Notes under the pieces: model-generated
Databases searched by the model: none
Told to the model about the DNA's origin: nothing
What the model saw: only the letters and a program-made list of their open reading frames with translations
Program-made: the position numbers and the translations under genes
From: JANQEA01 sp964530075
GTDB taxonomy: Bacteria > Bipolaricaulota > Bipolaricaulia > UBA7950 > UBA9294
Assembly (NCBI GenBank): GCA_964530075.1
Contig: CAZGXU010000075.1
Span: 1 to 5,343 of the forward strand
Length of the DNA stretch: 5,343 nucleotides
Direction: 5' to 3'
In this document: positions 1 to 5,343 of the stretch, piece after piece
How the letters are laid out: every line of letters begins with the position of its first letter
How positions within the stretch are numbered: position 1 is the stretch's first letter

Positions 1-87
1 TACACAATCGTGCCGGACCAGGTGCTGTCCGGCGCCGGCATGGCAGCGGACTCCCTGGACGGCATCCGATCGAGTGTGATAGAGTGA
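1..87 (+). CDS. C-terminal end of an unidentified upstream protein (partial)
   Basis: Frame 1 is open from the first base to a TGA at 85-87 and encodes 28 residues, beginning YTIVPDQVLSGAG and ending RSSVIE. Third positions in this frame are mostly G or C, as in the neighbouring genes. One other frame closes early and the remaining one reads as an arginine-rich shadow. The stop lies only 4 bases before the ATG of the beta-helix gene, so this is probably the preceding member of the same operon. The tail is too short to recognise a family, and no function is proposed. Confidence 0.6.
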   Translation, partial: YTIVPDQVLSGAGMAADSLDGIRSSVIE

Positions 88-91
88 GTGC

Positions 92-2551
92 ATGGGCCGC
101 CGCTCTTGCAGGTTGGGAATAGCGCTTCTTGCGGTCGCTGTCGCCGCCTTCCTGGTTGTCTTCCTCGTCGCCCGGTCGCCCCGCTGGCCGGACGACGCGA
201 TCTTCGTTCCTCGGGACGTTGCCACGCTCCAGCAGGCCGTAGACCGGGCGTCTCCAGGAGCGACGATCGTCCTGCAAGAAGGGGGCGAAGCGTTCCGAGG
301 GCCGGTGACGATCGACACGGCGAACGTCGTGATCACTTCGGCGCGAGGGAGAGCGAGACTCGAGGCGAGCGGAGGCGAACCGGCCCTTACGATCCGGGGC
401 GATGGTGTCGTCGTGAGGGGACTGGAGATCGCGTCGGAGAGCATCGGGATCCGTGTTGGAGGATCTCGATGCTCGATCGAGGGGGTTCGGGTCCTCGGCG
501 CGCCGATCGGGATCCAGCTTGTCAACGCAAGGGAGTGCGAGCTCAGTGACATCGAACTCCACGGCGGACGGGTCGGTCTCGAGCTCGTCTCATCGGGGGG
601 AAATACCCTGGTCGGCGTGGTCGTGGAGGGAGCCTCCGAGATCGGCCTGAAGGCACTCGGATCGTGGGGGAACGTCATCGAGAGGGCCAGCGTCTTCGAC
701 GCTTCGATCGGCGTCTCGCTCGAGGAAGAATCAGCGGAGAACGAGCTTCGAGGTTGCCGGGTCGAGCGTGCCGCGGTTGCCGGGGTGGAGATCCATGCAT
801 CGAACGACAATCTGCTTGCCGGTTGCACGATCCGCGACTCGCGGATTGGGGTCGTCCTCGAGGGCGTAACGGGGAACGAGATCCTCGAATGCGAGATCGG
901 CGAGGTCGTCGTCGCGGGACTGCTCCTGCAGCAGGCGATTCAGAACCGAATGACCGAGAACACGATCCGTGCGTCGGAGGACGCCGGGATCCTCCTCTCT
1001 CAAAGCGCGGAGAACGCGTTGTCGTACAACCGGATCGAGGGATGCGCCGGCGCCGGGATCCGCCTCGACGGGAGCGATCGGAACCTGGTCGTCGGGTGCA
1101 GGCTGGAAGGAAACGTCCTCGGCATCGACTCCGATCGATCGAGCGACAGTCGGATTCTCCGCAACACCATCGCCTCGACCGATCGAACGGGCACGGGACT
1201 GTCCTTCGCGGGAGGGGCCGAGAACCGGATCCTCGACAATCTGGTGTACCGCGGAGAGTTGGGGATCGTGCTGGTGGAGTCGGAGAAGAACACGCTCCTG
1301 CGCAACCGAATCGAGGAGCAGAAGGCGGCCGGCCTCTGCTTGTTGAGCGGATCTCACGCGAACAGTGTCGCGGAGAACCGGATCACGGGCAGCCTCGTTG
1401 GGATCGTGATGGCCGATTCGAGCAGGAGCGAGGTGCTGAACAACAAGGTCACCGGGAACGACGCCGGTTTGCTCCTCGTGCGCTCCGGTCCCGGCGCTCG
1501 GATCGAGGGCAACGCGATCGAGGCGAATCGGATCGGGATCCGCCAGACCGACGCGATCGACATCGCCGGGGTCGGGCCGTCGCTCGACCAAGGCGGCGAG
1601 GTCGCTCCCTCGGTCGTCGTGAATAACGTCTTCGCCCGCAACGAGTTCCTCGATGTCTCGAATGAGACATCCCTCCCCTTCTATGCCAGTGGGAACTGGT
1701 GGGGCGGTGTGACGGGCGAGCGAGAGACTTCGCTGGCGGTGGTTTCGGATGGCGTCTATCTCGAAGGCTCGGCCTGGAGAGGGACCCTCGCGATCGGGAC
1801 GGAGGCGGACGTCTCACAGGAGATCTTGGGACGGATCCTTCAATATGCGCTGATCGAGACCGGCTTTCGGGTGATCGATCTGATCGGGATCGGAGACAGC
1901 GACCGCGTGAGAGAGGCGCTTCGAGCACGGGACGTCGACTTCATCTGGTGGGGAACCTCCGAGACGATCCTCCCCGAAGAGGGGGACAGCGAGGGGGAGA
2001 TCTCCACCGCGCCGATTCCGGCGACGAGGCATTGGACCGCCGTCGTCCCGGAGGGGACAGCGCACCGGCTGGCGGGAACGACGCTCTCCGCGTTCGCCGC
2101 GTTCATGCGCGAGTCCGGGGAGGCATTCCGGTACGCCGCGACGCGCGGCTTCGGTGAGACCGCCTCGGCGTCCTTCGAAAAGCTGTACGGATTGGAGGAG
2201 TCGGTCGCTTCGGTCAGCCGGGCGGGGACCCTCGGGGAGGCCGAGACGCTCCTCAAGTTCGGCGCCGTCGAGATGGCGATCGTGGACAACCTCGAGGAGA
2301 CGCTGACGTTCTCCGGCTACGTGGCGCTCGAGGACGATCTCGGGGCCTTCGAACCCGTCAGAATTCTCATCGCCTCCCGTCGCAATCTCCTCACGCGGTT
2401 CCCGGAGATCGAGGACGTTCTGACGAGCCTGACCGATTCACTGACGACCTCCACGATTCACGATCTGGTCAGCCGTGTCCGCCTCCTGCAGCGTCAGCCG
2501 GACGAGGTGGCGCGCGAGTATCTCGTGCAGCAGGGGCTTCTCGCGGAGTAA
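92..2551 (+). CDS. Membrane-anchored NosD-like beta-helix protein fused to an OpuAC/OsmF-type substrate-binding domain
   Basis: The product has 819 residues. Residues 2-8 include several Arg, followed by a hydrophobic segment at about 9-27 with no clear AxA cleavage site. It therefore looks like a signal anchor that places the rest outside the cytoplasmic membrane. Residues about 40-540 form a right-handed parallel beta-helix: some 17 turns of 21-25 residues with the pattern G-[IVL]-x-[LV], ending in GNWWGG (534-539), a common end motif in NosD-like helices. Residues about 565-819 match the ABC glycine-betaine/osmoprotectant binding family (OpuAC/OsmF), clearest at the C-terminus: LEDDLGAF, RFPEIEDVL, LTTSTIHDL and DEVAREYLVQQGLL. 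Such domains normally deliver quaternary amines to a permease, but none is encoded nearby and key ligand-site motifs are altered, so the ligand is unknown. Domain calls are strong and overall function is unknown. The start is the first ATG, preceded by a weak GAG-type ribosome site, 4 bases after the upstream stop. Confidence 0.9.
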   Translation: MGRRSCRLGIALLAVAVAAFLVVFLVARSPRWPDDAIFVPRDVATLQQAVDRASPGATIVLQEGGEAFRGPVTIDTANVVITSARGRARLEASGGEPALTIRGDGVVVRGLEIASESIGIRVGGSRCSIEGVRVLGAPIGIQLVNARECELSDIELHGGRVGLELVSSGGNTLVGVVVEGASEIGLKALGSWGNVIERASVFDASIGVSLEEESAENELRGCRVERAAVAGVEIHASNDNLLAGCTIRDSRIGVVLEGVTGNEILECEIGEVVVAGLLLQQAIQNRMTENTIRASEDAGILLSQSAENALSYNRIEGCAGAGIRLDGSDRNLVVGCRLEGNVLGIDSDRSSDSRILRNTIASTDRTGTGLSFAGGAENRILDNLVYRGELGIVLVESEKNTLLRNRIEEQKAAGLCLLSGSHANSVAENRITGSLVGIVMADSSRSEVLNNKVTGNDAGLLLVRSGPGARIEGNAIEANRIGIRQTDAIDIAGVGPSLDQGGEVAPSVVVNNVFARNEFLDVSNETSLPFYASGNWWGGVTGERETSLAVVSDGVYLEGSAWRGTLAIGTEADVSQEILGRILQYALIETGFRVIDLIGIGDSDRVREALRARDVDFIWWGTSETILPEEGDSEGEISTAPIPATRHWTAVVPEGTAHRLAGTTLSAFAAFMRESGEAFRYAATRGFGETASASFEKLYGLEESVASVSRAGTLGEAETLLKFGAVEMAIVDNLEETLTFSGYVALEDDLGAFEPVRILIASRRNLLTRFPEIEDVLTSLTDSLTTSTIHDLVSRVRLLQRQPDEVAREYLVQQGLLAE
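446..1549 (+). repeat. Protein-level tandem repeat: beta-helix turns of about 22-23 residues
   Basis: This covers residues 119-486 of the beta-helix protein. The turn-initial Gly recurs at 119, 140, 162, 185, 207, 231, 253, 276, 299, 322, 344, 369, 391, 414, 437, 459 and 482. Nine or ten residues after it is an Asn in most turns (171, 194, 217, 240, 262, 285, 308, 331, 378, 400, 424). Fourteen or fifteen residues after it is a second Asn, or in four turns a Cys. Stacked Asn ladders are typical of PbH1/NosD-like helices. The repetition is at protein level. The DNA copies have diverged, so this is an old repeat and not a recent expansion. Confidence 0.9.
1784..2548 (+). other. OpuAC/OsmF-type substrate-binding domain within the beta-helix protein
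   Basis: Residues 565-819 hold a full-length solute-binding domain. It opens with LAIGTEADVSQEILGRIL, equivalent to the family's 'GSKNFTEQ..LAEML' opening, and runs through REALRARDVDF to the conserved C-terminal lobe. The family's YxxYTGT-like ligand motif appears as FIWWGTS (617-623). The usual Y[ST]TDG segment is VDNLEE (731-736), and the Tyr of the usual FFPPYN segment is replaced by Val 756 in AFEPVR. The fold should be kept, but the classic aromatic cage for quaternary amines is not evident, so a different ligand or a non-transport role is likely. The residue correspondences come from memory of the family and not from a computed alignment. Confidence 0.8.
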
Positions 2552-2554
2552 GAA

Positions 2555-2560
2555 AAGGAG
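2555..2560 (+). promoter_or_regulatory. Strong ribosome-binding site for the sensor gene
   Basis: AAGGAG lies 5 bases before the ATG at 2566, inside the 14-base gap after the TAA of the preceding gene. It is the best Shine-Dalgarno match in the window and fixes the start of the sensor gene. Confidence 0.85.
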
Positions 2561-2565
2561 ATCTG

Positions 2566-3864
2566 ATGGAGACGAAAGACGCTGCCGTTCGGAAGCGAGA
2601 TCGGTGGCCTCGGGTGGTCCTGCGCGTCCGGTCCTGGCTTCGATATGGGTGGGGCCTGCGGGCCAAGCTTGTCGTGCTCGTCCTTGTGATCGCGGTCCTG
2701 GCCGTGGGGGCGCTGTACTGGTTCGCCTTCGTCTCCCTTCGGGCCTCGATCGCGTCGATCTACGAGCAGCGCGCGCGGAGCGTCGCCGCCGTCATCTCGA
2801 AGTCGATCCAGGAGAAGGAGTACATCGTCTACTACTCGGACGAGTTGGACGCCGACATCGGTCGGCTCCTCGAACGCTACGAGTCCGTCGTCGGGATCAC
2901 GGTGATCGGCGTGAGCGCACGTGGGTTCCTCGCCGTCGCGAGCACCGATCCGACGATGGTCGGCGTGCTGGCGACCGAGGAGGAGCAGGACCGCTTCGAG
3001 CTTCTCAAGGGCGTGGAAGTCAGCACCGTCCGACTCGGTGGGGTCTCGTACTTGCGGGCGTACCACCCGATCTTCTCGGGGCCGGACCTTCTCGGCGTCG
3101 TCGTCGTGGACATGTCGCTCGCTGAACAGGCGGGGTTCATCTCCCGCCTCTCGTGGCAGTTCGGGATCGCGTCGATCGTCGGGTTCGTCCTCCTCGGCGG
3201 ACTCTTGTACCTCGTCCTCCGAGCAATCGTGACAAAGCCGATCGGGCGGCTGGCGGGGGCGATCGGTTCGGTCGCCGAACGGAGGTACGACGTGGAAGTC
3301 CCGGTGCCGTTCCGCAGGATTCCGGGAACCCCGCTCCGCGATGAGGTCGGGCAGCTGATCGACGGCTTCAATCTGATGACCAAGGTCATCCACTCGCACG
3401 AGCAGGAATTGCTGAAGCTCGTCGTGCTCGACGAGCTGACCGGCGCCTATACGCTCGATCACTTCCGGGCGGAACTCGATCGCGAGCTGAGCAAGACCCG
3501 GCGGTACGGTCACGCGACCTCGCTGCTGCTGATCCAGGTGGACGGGTTGGAAACACGGACTGAGGAAGAGCGGGACCAGGTCCTCGTTCGGACGGCGAGC
3601 TTCCTCGTCGGCAACCTTCGCAACGTCGACGTCCTCTTCCGCGTCGGCGACCTGCGGTTCGCCTCTCTGCTCCCCGAGACGCCGGCGGAAGGGGCGGGCG
3701 TTGCGGCCGAGCGGCTGCGCGGCCTCATCCCGGACGTGACCGCGCAGTTCGCGTTCCCGTTTGCCTTGTCGATCACGCACATGGGGTGGGGCGAGGACGG
3801 GGCACCGACGATCGACGAAGCGATCGAACGGATCGTCGGCCCGCTCGGAAACCTGCGTGAATGA
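2566..3864 (+). CDS. Two-pass membrane sensor: Cache-like extracytoplasmic domain, HAMP, degenerate GGDEF domain
   Basis: The product has 432 residues. A basic cytoplasmic N-terminus (1-33) is followed by a membrane helix at about 34-57. An extracytoplasmic region of about 140 residues (58-196) looks Cache/PAS-like, with VVGITVIGVSARG and a late YHPIFSGPDLLGVVVVDMS strand pair. A second membrane helix spans about 198-221, followed by a HAMP region (about 222-275, with KPIGRLAGAIGSV) and a connecting helix. A GGDEF-family domain starts at DELTGAYTLDHF (289-300). The signature expected as RYGGDEF reads RVGDLRF (359-365), and the first metal-binding Asp is Gln 324 (LLIQVD). The segment with the guanine-binding Asn and Asp is shortened and unrecognisable, and the last helix is missing. 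Cyclic-di-GMP synthesis is therefore very unlikely; a signalling or scaffold role is inferred. No kinase or receiver motifs are seen. The stop overlaps the protease start. Confidence 0.88.
   Translation: METKDAAVRKRDRWPRVVLRVRSWLRYGWGLRAKLVVLVLVIAVLAVGALYWFAFVSLRASIASIYEQRARSVAAVISKSIQEKEYIVYYSDELDADIGRLLERYESVVGITVIGVSARGFLAVASTDPTMVGVLATEEEQDRFELLKGVEVSTVRLGGVSYLRAYHPIFSGPDLLGVVVVDMSLAEQAGFISRLSWQFGIASIVGFVLLGGLLYLVLRAIVTKPIGRLAGAIGSVAERRYDVEVPVPFRRIPGTPLRDEVGQLIDGFNLMTKVIHSHEQELLKLVVLDELTGAYTLDHFRAELDRELSKTRRYGHATSLLLIQVDGLETRTEEERDQVLVRTASFLVGNLRNVDVLFRVGDLRFASLLPETPAEGAGVAAERLRGLIPDVTAQFAFPFALSITHMGWGEDGAPTIDEAIERIVGPLGNLRE
3415..3855 (+). other. Catalytically degenerate GGDEF domain
   Basis: Residues 284-430 of the sensor. 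Recognisable family landmarks are LDELTGAY, RELSKTRRYGHATSLLL, LFRVGDLRFASLLPET, AAERLRGLIPD and a SITHMGW strand equivalent to the usual 'SIGVA'. Absent are the GG(D/E)EF signature, the first Asp of the 'DxDxFK' strand and the guanine-contacting Asn and Asp loop. There is also no RxxD inhibitory site just before the signature: NVDVLFR gives no Arg at the expected place. The surrounding reading frame is intact, so this is divergence and not a frameshift. Confidence 0.82.
3861..3864 (+). promoter_or_regulatory. ATGA stop/start overlap (translational coupling)
   Basis: The protease ATG (3861-3863) overlaps the sensor stop TGA (3862-3864). No good Shine-Dalgarno precedes it; the only purine run is GGAA at 3847-3850. 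Protease translation therefore probably depends on ribosomes finishing the sensor gene. Confidence 0.8.
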
Positions 3865-5225
3865 GAAGACGTCGAATCGCCCTCTGGCTGGTCGCTTTCC
3901 TCCTCCTGCTCGGCGGGCTCCACGCCGCCGCTCAGCCGTCGAGCGGGTGGATCGACCGGATCGAGATCGCTAGCCTCGTTCCGTTCGAGGTCACGTTTCG
4001 ATTCTCGAATCGCGGGGCCACCCCGCTGGATGGTATCGAAGGGAGGGTGGCCCTGCAGGATCGGCTCGGCCAGATCATCGAGGTCGTTCCGATCGACGCG
4101 TTCTCGGCGGCGCCGGGCAGGACGGTGAACGTGTCGGTCGCGAGCCGGTGGGACTTCCAACGGACCGGGATTTACCTCGCGGAGGTTGCGCTGGACGTCG
4201 GAACCGGCGGTCCGATTTCGAACTCGCTCGCATTCCGGATCCTCCCGATTCCGTTGCCGCTCGAACCGGCTCCGGCGGCCGAAGGGGAAGGGCTGTACAC
4301 CGTCTATCAGCAGCCGGTCAACTGGGGGCTCGTGCGGATCGCGGCCCCTGAGGCGTGGTCGATCGACCACGGGGACCCGAACGTCGTCGTCGCGGTGATC
4401 GACTCGGGGATCGATACGTCGATTCCGCAACTGCATGAGAGCATGTGGGTCAACGAGGACGAGATCCCCGGGAACGGGATCGATGACGATCGGAACGGCT
4501 ACGTCGACGACGTCCATGGATGGGACTTCCGGGACGGGGACAACAGCTCGCTCGTCGGCACGCCGATCCATTGGCACGGGACGTTCAGCGCGGGGATCAT
4601 CGCGGCGCGCCCCGGTGAGCTCCCGATCGTCGGGATCGCGCCCGGCGTACGGATCATGGATGTCCGGTTCCTCAATTCGGACAACCTGTTCCTCTCCTCG
4701 GATTGGCACATGTTTGCCGAGGCGATCGAGTACGCGGTCGACAACGGAGCGCAGATCATCAACCTGAGCATCTTCGCGAACGGGCGACCGCCCGGCTACT
4801 TTGAGGACGCAGTGCGGAGCGCCGCTGCACGAGGTGTGCTGATCGTCGGAATCTCGGGGAACACCGGCAAGGCCGGCGTCCTGTACCCAGGGAAGTACGA
4901 GGCGGTCTATGCTGTCTCGGCGACGACGCAAGACGACCTGGCGGCCGAGTTCAGCTCGTACGGGCCTGAGGTGTTCGTCTGCGCGCCGGGCGAGCGGATC
5001 GTCTCGTTCGTGCCGGGCGGCGGGACGTCGACCCGTTCGGGGACCTCGTTCGCTGCCCCGCACGTCTCCGGAACCCTGGCGCTGATCCTCTCGGCCCATC
5101 CGGGAATCTCCCAGGAAGATGCGATCGAGATCCTGCGGCGGTCCATCGTCGATCTCGGTACACGGGGTTTCGATCCGTGGTTCGGGAACGGGCTGATCAA
5201 CGCATACGAAGCCGTCTCCTACTGA
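3861..5225 (+). CDS. Secreted subtilisin-like (S8) serine protease with N-terminal Ig-like domain
   Basis: The product has 454 residues and a clear signal peptide: MRRRR, a hydrophobic core at about 6-20 and a likely cut after HAAA (residue 24). Residues about 30-127 look like an all-beta CARDB/Ig-type domain (PFEVTFRFSNRGATPLDG, FSAAPGRTVNVSV). A Pro/Ala-rich linker (129-144) leads to the peptidase domain (about 146-454). The catalytic triad is visible: Asp 181 in VAVIDSGID, His 239 in HGTFSAGIIAA and Ser 396 in SGTSFAAPHVSG. The oxyanion Asn is N334 in SGNTG. An acidic Gly/Asn/Asp loop (about 200-223, with GNGIDDDRNGYVDD) resembles calcium-binding loops common in S8 enzymes. No inhibitor-I9-type propeptide is recognisable. 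The protease should be active outside the cytoplasmic membrane; its substrate is unknown. Nothing after the domain suggests a surface anchor. The start is set by the 4-base overlap with the sensor gene. Confidence 0.93.
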   Translation: MRRRRIALWLVAFLLLLGGLHAAAQPSSGWIDRIEIASLVPFEVTFRFSNRGATPLDGIEGRVALQDRLGQIIEVVPIDAFSAAPGRTVNVSVASRWDFQRTGIYLAEVALDVGTGGPISNSLAFRILPIPLPLEPAPAAEGEGLYTVYQQPVNWGLVRIAAPEAWSIDHGDPNVVVAVIDSGIDTSIPQLHESMWVNEDEIPGNGIDDDRNGYVDDVHGWDFRDGDNSSLVGTPIHWHGTFSAGIIAARPGELPIVGIAPGVRIMDVRFLNSDNLFLSSDWHMFAEAIEYAVDNGAQIINLSIFANGRPPGYFEDAVRSAAARGVLIVGISGNTGKAGVLYPGKYEAVYAVSATTQDDLAAEFSSYGPEVFVCAPGERIVSFVPGGGTSTRSGTSFAAPHVSGTLALILSAHPGISQEDAIEILRRSIVDLGTRGFDPWFGNGLINAYEAVSY

Positions 5226-5237
5226 TGGTCGTTCCGG

Positions 5238-5262
5238 CCCGGGTTTCCACGCCCGCCCCGGG
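5238..5262 (+). terminator. GC-rich inverted repeat after the protease gene (weak terminator candidate)
   Basis: CCCGGG at 5238-5243 can pair with CCCGGG at 5257-5262 around a 13-base loop, starting 12 bases after the protease stop. A short TCTT (5267-5270) follows, with no real T tract. It could be an inefficient terminator or an RNA 3'-end stabiliser, or it may simply reflect high GC. Confidence 0.3.
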
Positions 5263-5268
5263 AGCGTC

Positions 5269-5297
5269 TTGATCTGCGCGCACATCTCAACCATACT
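5269..5297 (+). promoter_or_regulatory. Possible sigma-70-type promoter for the next gene
   Basis: TTGATC (5269-5274) and CATACT (5292-5297) each match four of six bases of the -35 and -10 consensus, with an ideal 17-base spacer. They lie in the most AT-rich part of the gap, about 30 bases before the ATG at 5327. An 8-base palindrome, TGCGCGCA (5275-5282), sits in the spacer. The evidence is consensus matching only, and the organism's sigma preferences are unknown. Confidence 0.35.
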
Positions 5298-5313
5298 GGC
5301 AGGCGCGGTCGAC

Positions 5314-5325
5314 GGAAGGTGAGGG
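5314..5325 (+). promoter_or_regulatory. Ribosome-binding site for the gene starting at 5327
   Basis: GGAAGGTGAGGG is purine-rich and contains GGAAGG ending 7 bases before the ATG at 5327, a good spacing. It supports that ATG as a genuine start. Confidence 0.65.
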
Positions 5326-5326
5326 G

Positions 5327-5343
5327 ATGAAAAGACTGGTGGT
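5327..5343 (+). CDS. First codons of a downstream gene (partial)
   Basis: ATG at 5327 follows a good ribosome-binding site and encodes MKRLV before the window ends. A basic start moving into hydrophobic residues would suit a signal peptide or membrane protein, but five codons do not allow a call. Same-strand placement after a 101-base gap leaves open whether it belongs to the operon or has its own promoter. Confidence 0.55.

Noticed and set aside
92..180. Lipoprotein signal in the beta-helix protein, because Cys 6 is present
   Set aside because: The Cys lies before the hydrophobic stretch and not after it, so there is no lipobox. A signal anchor fits better.
446..1549. Possible DNA tandem repeat or CRISPR-like array, because of recurrent GATCGGGATCC-like strings
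   Set aside because: The strings recur at irregular spacing without conserved flanks. The periodicity is in the protein, with no direct DNA repeats or spacers.
664..1626. A 320-codon + strand frame, and a 286-codon - strand frame at 731-1591, inside the beta-helix gene
   Set aside because: Both are shadows. The repeating Gly/Asn ladder in the main frame explains the sequence, while these translations are Arg-rich without structure.
3640..3665. Frameshift or sequencing error as the cause of the lost GGDEF signature
   Set aside because: Family similarity continues in the same frame on both sides (LFRVGD then FASLLPET), and the first metal Asp and substrate loop are also lost, so several independent changes are present.
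2494..3780. A 428-codon open frame on the - strand opposite the sensor gene
   Set aside because: Its composition is low in complexity and rich in Arg, Asp and Glu, with no motifs. The + strand frame has membrane helices, HAMP and a GGDEF-like fold with a strong ribosome site.
3510..5294. A 594-codon open frame on the - strand across the protease gene and the end of the sensor gene
   Set aside because: It is antisense to two proteins with clear catalytic or family motifs. Its translation is dominated by Arg, Asp and Pro with no recognisable domain, as expected from the complementary frame of GC-rich coding DNA.
1..5343. tRNA, rRNA, insertion sequence or attachment site
   Set aside because: No cloverleaf, rRNA-like segment, transposase motif or terminal inverted repeats were seen. 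The window is almost fully covered by protein-coding genes.

Overview
The window is a compact, GC-rich stretch (low-to-mid 60s % GC by eye) of bacterial DNA. All credible genes lie on the + strand. No ribosomal, tRNA or other phylogenetic marker is present, so the organism cannot be fixed. High GC, strong ATC/GAT codon use, and long NosD-like repeat proteins beside subtilases would suit an uncultured lineage such as Bipolaricaulota/Acetothermia, but this is a low-confidence guess.

Layout: positions 1-87 are the C-terminal end of an unidentified upstream gene. Four bases later comes an 819-residue envelope protein (92-2551). It has an N-terminal membrane segment, a right-handed parallel beta-helix of about 17 turns (NosD/PbH1 type) and a complete C-terminal OpuAC/OsmF-type substrate-binding domain. 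Fourteen bases downstream, behind a strong ribosome-binding site, lies a 432-residue two-pass membrane sensor (2566-3864). It carries a Cache-like extracytoplasmic domain, a HAMP region and a GGDEF-family domain that has lost its active-site and substrate-binding residues. Its stop codon overlaps by 4 bases the start of a secreted subtilisin-like (S8) serine protease (3861-5225). The protease has an intact Asp-His-Ser triad and an Ig-like domain where a propeptide would normally be. A 101-base spacer holds a GC-rich inverted repeat and a possible promoter, and is followed by the first codons of another gene at 5327.

The tight spacing and the overlap mean that the three complete genes, and probably the truncated upstream gene, are co-transcribed. 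All three products are predicted to be exported or membrane-embedded. No ABC permease or ATPase gene accompanies the substrate-binding domain within the window. A reasonable inference is an envelope module in which a helix-linked solute-binding domain, a transmembrane sensor with a non-catalytic GGDEF domain, and an exported protease act in one process. That functional link is a hypothesis from gene order only. The individual domain assignments, apart from the Cache-like and Ig-like ones, are well supported by sequence.
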